DNA of 7,235 bases from Bacillota bacterium (GTDB lineage Bacteria > Bacillota > Clostridia > Clostridiales > Clostridiaceae). A model generated the notes under the pieces. The model did not search any database and was not told where the DNA came from. It worked only from the letters and a program-made list of their open reading frames with translations. Shown here piece by piece: positions 5,082-7,235 of the stretch (the stretch's first letter is position 1; each line of letters begins with the position of its first letter). Position numbers and translations under genes: made by a program. The stretch spans positions 1 to 7,235 of the forward strand of contig JAUZPH010000180.1 of assembly GCA_030706065.1 (NCBI GenBank), written 5' to 3'.

Positions 5082-6488
5082 CTATTTCACCACTTTTGTG
5101 TAGGCATATTTCGATCCTGTATAATCCACCCCGAAAATTTCATAGCCTGTACAATTTTCAAGTACATCAACAACTACAGTACCTTTATAATCAGGGTAAT
5201 TCGCTCCTTCCATATTCCAACTTCCTACAATCAAAGCATATCCGGTCTTAAAATCAGTTGTGTTGACATTTGCTCTATTGGTCCAGTTCGGCAAGTAGGC
5301 ATTTCCCATTGAAAGATTCTTTAATATATTATATGCATTAGTGCTCATAGTTCCTTGATCACCATTAGCAAGATTCACAATATTGGAACTTAAAGTATTT
5401 GCAACCAAAGCAACATTGTTTCCCAAGGCCTGGGTCATGTCCGCAGTCACAAGAGTTGAGAGATTAATTTTTGTGTAACTAACGTTCTGCCCATTCTGGT
5501 CAACTCCATATACAACGTAGCCTACAGGATTTGCAGTAATACATACTATAACCGTCCCAGCTCTATTGGAATACTTAGTACCTTCTATTGCATCATTCGA
5601 TTGTGTTGGGTCAGATATTATTGAGTATTTAACATTGGGGTCCACATATCCGTTCCCATTACCTATTACATCCGCATTAGCATAGAAAGGATTGACTATA
5701 TGCTTCGAAGCATTTCCAGGGGTAAATTGATTATTTAAGTCTGTGTACAAAGTACCCTGCATTATAGCCCACATTTGCTTTGGTGAATTTAGAATCCTGT
5801 CAATTGCTATGCTCCTTATATATGAAACCACACTATTTACATTTCCTTGCAGAGTTCCTGAGGTAGTTCCTCCCGTACCACCTCCGGTATTACCGCCGCT
5901 TACACCACTTTGAACAATTGGCGGTGCAGGTGGAAATTTTATTATATTAATATTAACCATATTTCCGCTGTTATCAATTCCATAAACCACGTAGCCTGTA
6001 CTATAAATAACTGCAACTACATCACCTGTAAAGTTCTTGCCGCTGGGAAGTGCCGTAATTACTGCATTGTTATCGGCAGGCAGAGAATCTATACTGTTGC
6101 AGCCTAATACTACAGATGCCGAGGTTGAATTATTGGACGCTGCACTTGATGCAGAATAATTAATTGAACTTATATAGTTGAAAGGATTCTGAATTGTATT
6201 GCTTGCAGAAAAATATTCCGTCATTGCATCCCCAATTATCTTAAGTAACCCAGTAAGAACAGCAGTGGATGTACTGCCGCTGTTTATAGAGGTAGCGTAT
6301 GCTATACTATCCTTTCCTGAACGGTTCTCAAGGTATGATCGTACCAAAAGCGTATTGGCGGCAACACTCTGATTCTTTGACTCAGTCTTCACACTGCCAA
6401 CATTAGGTATTACCACAACAGATAATATTGCTATAACAGATAATGCTATCATCAGTTCAATCAATGTAAATCCTTTCTTATTCCTCAT
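5082..6488 (-). CDS. Large type IV pilin-like protein with three repeated exported modules
   Basis: This 468-residue prepilin has leader MRNKKG, then FTLIELMIALSVIAILSVVV with Gly6 before the cut site and Glu11 as mature Glu5, so it needs a prepilin peptidase. It is about three times the usual pilin length. The exported part has three modules of one kind: about 40-186, 214-345 and 348-468. Each ends in a strand-turn-strand motif: GDVVAV..GYVVYGIDNSG (155-175), GTVIVC..GYVVYGVDQNG (311-333) and GTVVVD..GYEIFGVDYTG (436-458). Modules 1 and 2 share an NPF (101-103 and 266-268), and each opens with a helical stretch. A linker with PPAPP (186-190) and GGNTGGGTGG (198-207) separates modules 1 and 2. 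It has three scattered Cys. I chose ATG 6488 over GTG 6497 because GGAG (6497-6500) lies 8 bp before the ATG and overlaps the GTG. As first gene of the operon it is probably the main subunit; the function of the fibre is unknown. Confidence 0.9.
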   Translation of the reverse strand: MRNKKGFTLIELMIALSVIAILSVVVIPNVGSVKTESKNQSVAANTLLVRSYLENRSGKDSIAYATSINSGSTSTAVLTGLLKIIGDAMTEYFSASNTIQNPFNYISSINYSASSAASNNSTSASVVLGCNSIDSLPADNNAVITALPSGKNFTGDVVAVIYSTGYVVYGIDNSGNMVNINIIKFPPAPPIVQSGVSGGNTGGGTGGTTSGTLQGNVNSVVSYIRSIAIDRILNSPKQMWAIMQGTLYTDLNNQFTPGNASKHIVNPFYANADVIGNGNGYVDPNVKYSIISDPTQSNDAIEGTKYSNRAGTVIVCITANPVGYVVYGVDQNGQNVSYTKINLSTLVTADMTQALGNNVALVANTLSSNIVNLANGDQGTMSTNAYNILKNLSMGNAYLPNWTNRANVNTTDFKTGYALIVGSWNMEGANYPDYKGTVVVDVLENCTGYEIFGVDYTGSKYAYTKVVK

Positions 6489-6536
6489 ATTTATCACTCC
6501 ATTAGACTATTCAATGTCTCTTTATAAATAATTTAT

Positions 6537-6575
6537 TTAGTTATTACTTGTTACATGCTTGTCACATTTCAACAT
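6537..6575 (-). CDS. Possible 12-residue leader peptide before the pilin gene
   Basis: On the minus strand an ATG at 6575 opens a frame for MLKCDKHVTSNN and a TAA stop. GGAG (6585-6588) lies 9 bp before the ATG, in the same context as the ribosome binding site of the pilin gene itself. The frame lies entirely in the leader of the operon. If translated it could regulate the downstream genes or simply mark a duplicated initiation site. A frame this short is easily due to chance, and the predicted transcript would begin only a few bases before the GGAG. Confidence 0.25.
   Translation of the reverse strand: MLKCDKHVTSNN
6549..6566. promoter_or_regulatory. Imperfect palindrome TGTnACAnGCnTGTnACA in the pilin leader
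   Basis: The 18 bases match their own reverse complement at 14 positions, and also form two direct copies of TGTnACA (6549-6555 and 6560-6566). Such symmetry is usual for dimeric regulators. It lies about 25-40 bp downstream of the presumed pilin transcription start, so a bound protein would act as a roadblock. It differs by one base in spacing from the GlnR/TnrA pattern TGTnA-N7-TnACA, so I do not assign a regulator. Confidence 0.35.
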
Positions 6576-6597
6576 TTTTTGTCACTCCATATATACT

Positions 6598-6626
6598 ATT
6601 ATACAATATCCCTTAAGTGTTTGAAA
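6598..6626 (-). promoter_or_regulatory. Probable promoter of the pilin operon
   Basis: On the minus strand a perfect -10 box TATAAT (6598-6603) has TTTCAA (6621-6626) 17 bp upstream, matching three of six -35 positions. Transcription would start near 6590 and leave a leader of about 100 nt. The weak -35 box suggests need of an activator, or a different sigma factor. No other good promoter was seen before any of the four pilin genes, so they are probably made from this one messenger. Confidence 0.5.
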
Positions 6627-6888
6627 CTATGACTTATAAAACATTTTATGTGTGAAAAATTCACCCGCTTAAACTTGGAACTTTCATAATTGATAACAGT
6701 CATACCAGATGTTAAATATAAAAATATCAAGCAAAAGATATTGCTACTTTTTGTATAACGCAGACAATAAAAAGTTCTCTGCTTCAGCTATTAGTTTATA
6801 TATTTCCCATATAATCCAGTTAGTTCTACGGATAGGTAAAAGGATAGTGCTGGTGAAAAACCTCCATCAAAACTTCTCAATTATAACA

Positions 6889-6917
6889 TTGGCATGTACA
6901 TAATCCGATGATATAAT
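6889..6917 (+). promoter_or_regulatory. Sigma-A-type promoter of the rightward MFS gene
   Basis: TTGGCA (6889-6894, five of six) and a perfect TATAAT (6912-6917) are separated by exactly 17 bp. Transcription would start near 6924, giving a leader of about 55 nt before the ATG at 6981. Confidence 0.75.
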
Positions 6918-6980
6918 GAGTAAATATGATTTATACTATTCCGGTTAAATTATAGAATAATCAGAAGTTTGGTGGGATTT

Positions 6981-7235
6981 ATGAATAATAGAAATGAAAG
7001 CAGAACTAATCTCCGTAGTTCTTCACGGCTTCTCCATAAGTTTAAAAGTTCCTGGAAGAGTGACAGCACAGCGCTTCTCTTTGCATATGAAGGTGTACTG
7101 ATCGCTCTTATTAATAACTTAATAAATAACAACAATAATCTTTTTGCAACGAGACTTGGGGCTACAGATTTTCAATTGACCCTTGTCATTGCACTTCCTC
7201 AGCTTGTAGGTATACTGGTGCTTCTCCCTGGTGGA
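6981..7235 (+). CDS. MFS transporter, N-terminal part, cut by the window edge
   Basis: Eighty-five codons are open to the end of the window. The protein starts MNNRNESRTN, has a basic, Ser-rich cytoplasmic N terminus of about 28 residues, a first membrane helix at about 30-48 (ALLFAYEGVLIALINNL), and a loop with NNNNN. The segment ATRLGATDFQLTLVIALPQL then leads into a second helix ending LLPGG. A 'lGat.fqltlv..lpql' segment after the first helix is typical of one group of Firmicute major facilitator proteins, so I call it an MFS carrier of unknown substrate. GGTGGG (6971-6976) lies 4 bp before the ATG, a close and imperfect ribosome binding site; GTG at 6972 is in frame but less well placed. 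It is unlike the exporter at the left edge in sequence, so the two are not a tandem duplication. Confidence 0.8.
   Translation, partial: MNNRNESRTNLRSSSRLLHKFKSSWKSDSTALLFAYEGVLIALINNLINNNNNLFATRLGATDFQLTLVIALPQLVGILVLLPGG

Larger units (their letters stand above)
6494..6590. repeat. Duplicated ribosome-binding segment in the pilin leader
   Basis: On the plus strand TCACTCCAT occurs at 6494-6502 and again at 6582-6590, and each is preceded by TTT plus one differing base, so 12 of 13 bases agree. On the minus strand both read ATGGAGTGA(T/C)AAA followed by an ATG. The first copy to be transcribed is next to the likely transcription start; the second is the pilin gene's ribosome binding site. 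Confidence 0.6.
6489..6980. other. AT-rich intergenic region between the pilin operon and an MFS gene
   Basis: No convincing protein gene is seen in these 492 bp. It contains the leader and promoter of the pilin operon (to about 6626) and the promoter of the rightward MFS gene (6889-6917). Between them, roughly 6630-6885 shows only small structures: a GTGAA-AAA-TTCAC dyad at 6652-6664, and two copies of GGATAG (6833-6838 and 6842-6847). An open frame at 6709-6903 has no ribosome binding site and no recognisable protein character. No riboswitch, tRNA or CRISPR pattern was recognised. Confidence 0.6.

Noticed and set aside
3735..6488. Type II secretion system locus
   Set aside because: The minor proteins resemble pseudopilins, but no secretion ATPase, platform or other secretion gene is present, and the first subunit is far larger than a GspG protein.
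6489..6497. GTG at 6497 as the start of the large pilin
   Set aside because: The GGAG ribosome binding site overlaps this codon, whereas it is ideally spaced for the ATG at 6488.
6489..6600. c-di-GMP riboswitch before the pilin operon
   Set aside because: Such riboswitches precede pilin genes in some clostridia, but the conserved core of neither class is seen and the leader is probably only about 100 nt.
6709..6903. Open frame of 64 codons on the plus strand
   Set aside because: There is no ribosome binding site before its ATG, the composition is that of AT-rich random sequence, and its 3' end overlaps the promoter of the MFS gene.
6950..7135. Minus-strand frame of 61 codons opposite the rightward MFS gene
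   Set aside because: It is the antisense of a clear membrane-protein start with promoter and ribosome binding site, and has no support of its own.

Overview
The window looks like chromosomal DNA of a low-G+C, Gram-positive member of the Clostridia. The grounds are AT-rich intergenic DNA, strong AGGAGG-type ribosome binding sites, sigma-A-like promoters, hairpin-plus-T-tract terminators, a zinc-ribbon/TPR membrane protein and a small HesB-type protein of a clostridial kind. A relative of Ruminiclostridium is plausible, but this is inference from protein style, not a database match.

Layout from left to right. Positions 1-561 hold the 3' end of an MFS_3-type exporter gene (+), which ends in a perfect hairpin followed by a bidirectional terminator. 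Then come two minus-strand genes: a 90-residue HesB/IscA-like protein (650-922) with its own well-formed promoter, and a 563-residue zinc-ribbon/transmembrane/TPR protein (1062-2753). A divergent intergenic region contains a long extended hairpin and leads to aat (3022-3690, +), leucyl/phenylalanyl-tRNA-protein transferase of the N-degron pathway. A perfect 18-bp terminator shared by both strands separates aat from a four-gene minus-strand operon of type IV pilin-like proteins (transcribed from about 6590 to 3735). About 490 bp of AT-rich DNA follows, holding the operon's promoter and leader and the promoter of a second, unrelated MFS transporter gene (6981 to the right edge, +).

The pilin operon is the most distinctive part. 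Its first gene encodes a pilin of about 468 residues, roughly three times the usual length, whose exported part is three diverged copies of one module, the first two joined by a Pro/Gly-rich linker. It is followed, with 0-9 bp gaps, by PilV/GspI-like, PilW/GspJ-like and PilX/GspK-like minor pilins. The set resembles one major subunit plus a tip/priming complex. No assembly ATPase, platform protein or prepilin peptidase is present here, so these subunits would need machinery encoded elsewhere. The other genes (exporters, HesB-like protein, TPR protein, aat) are separate transcription units with no evident functional link to the pilins.
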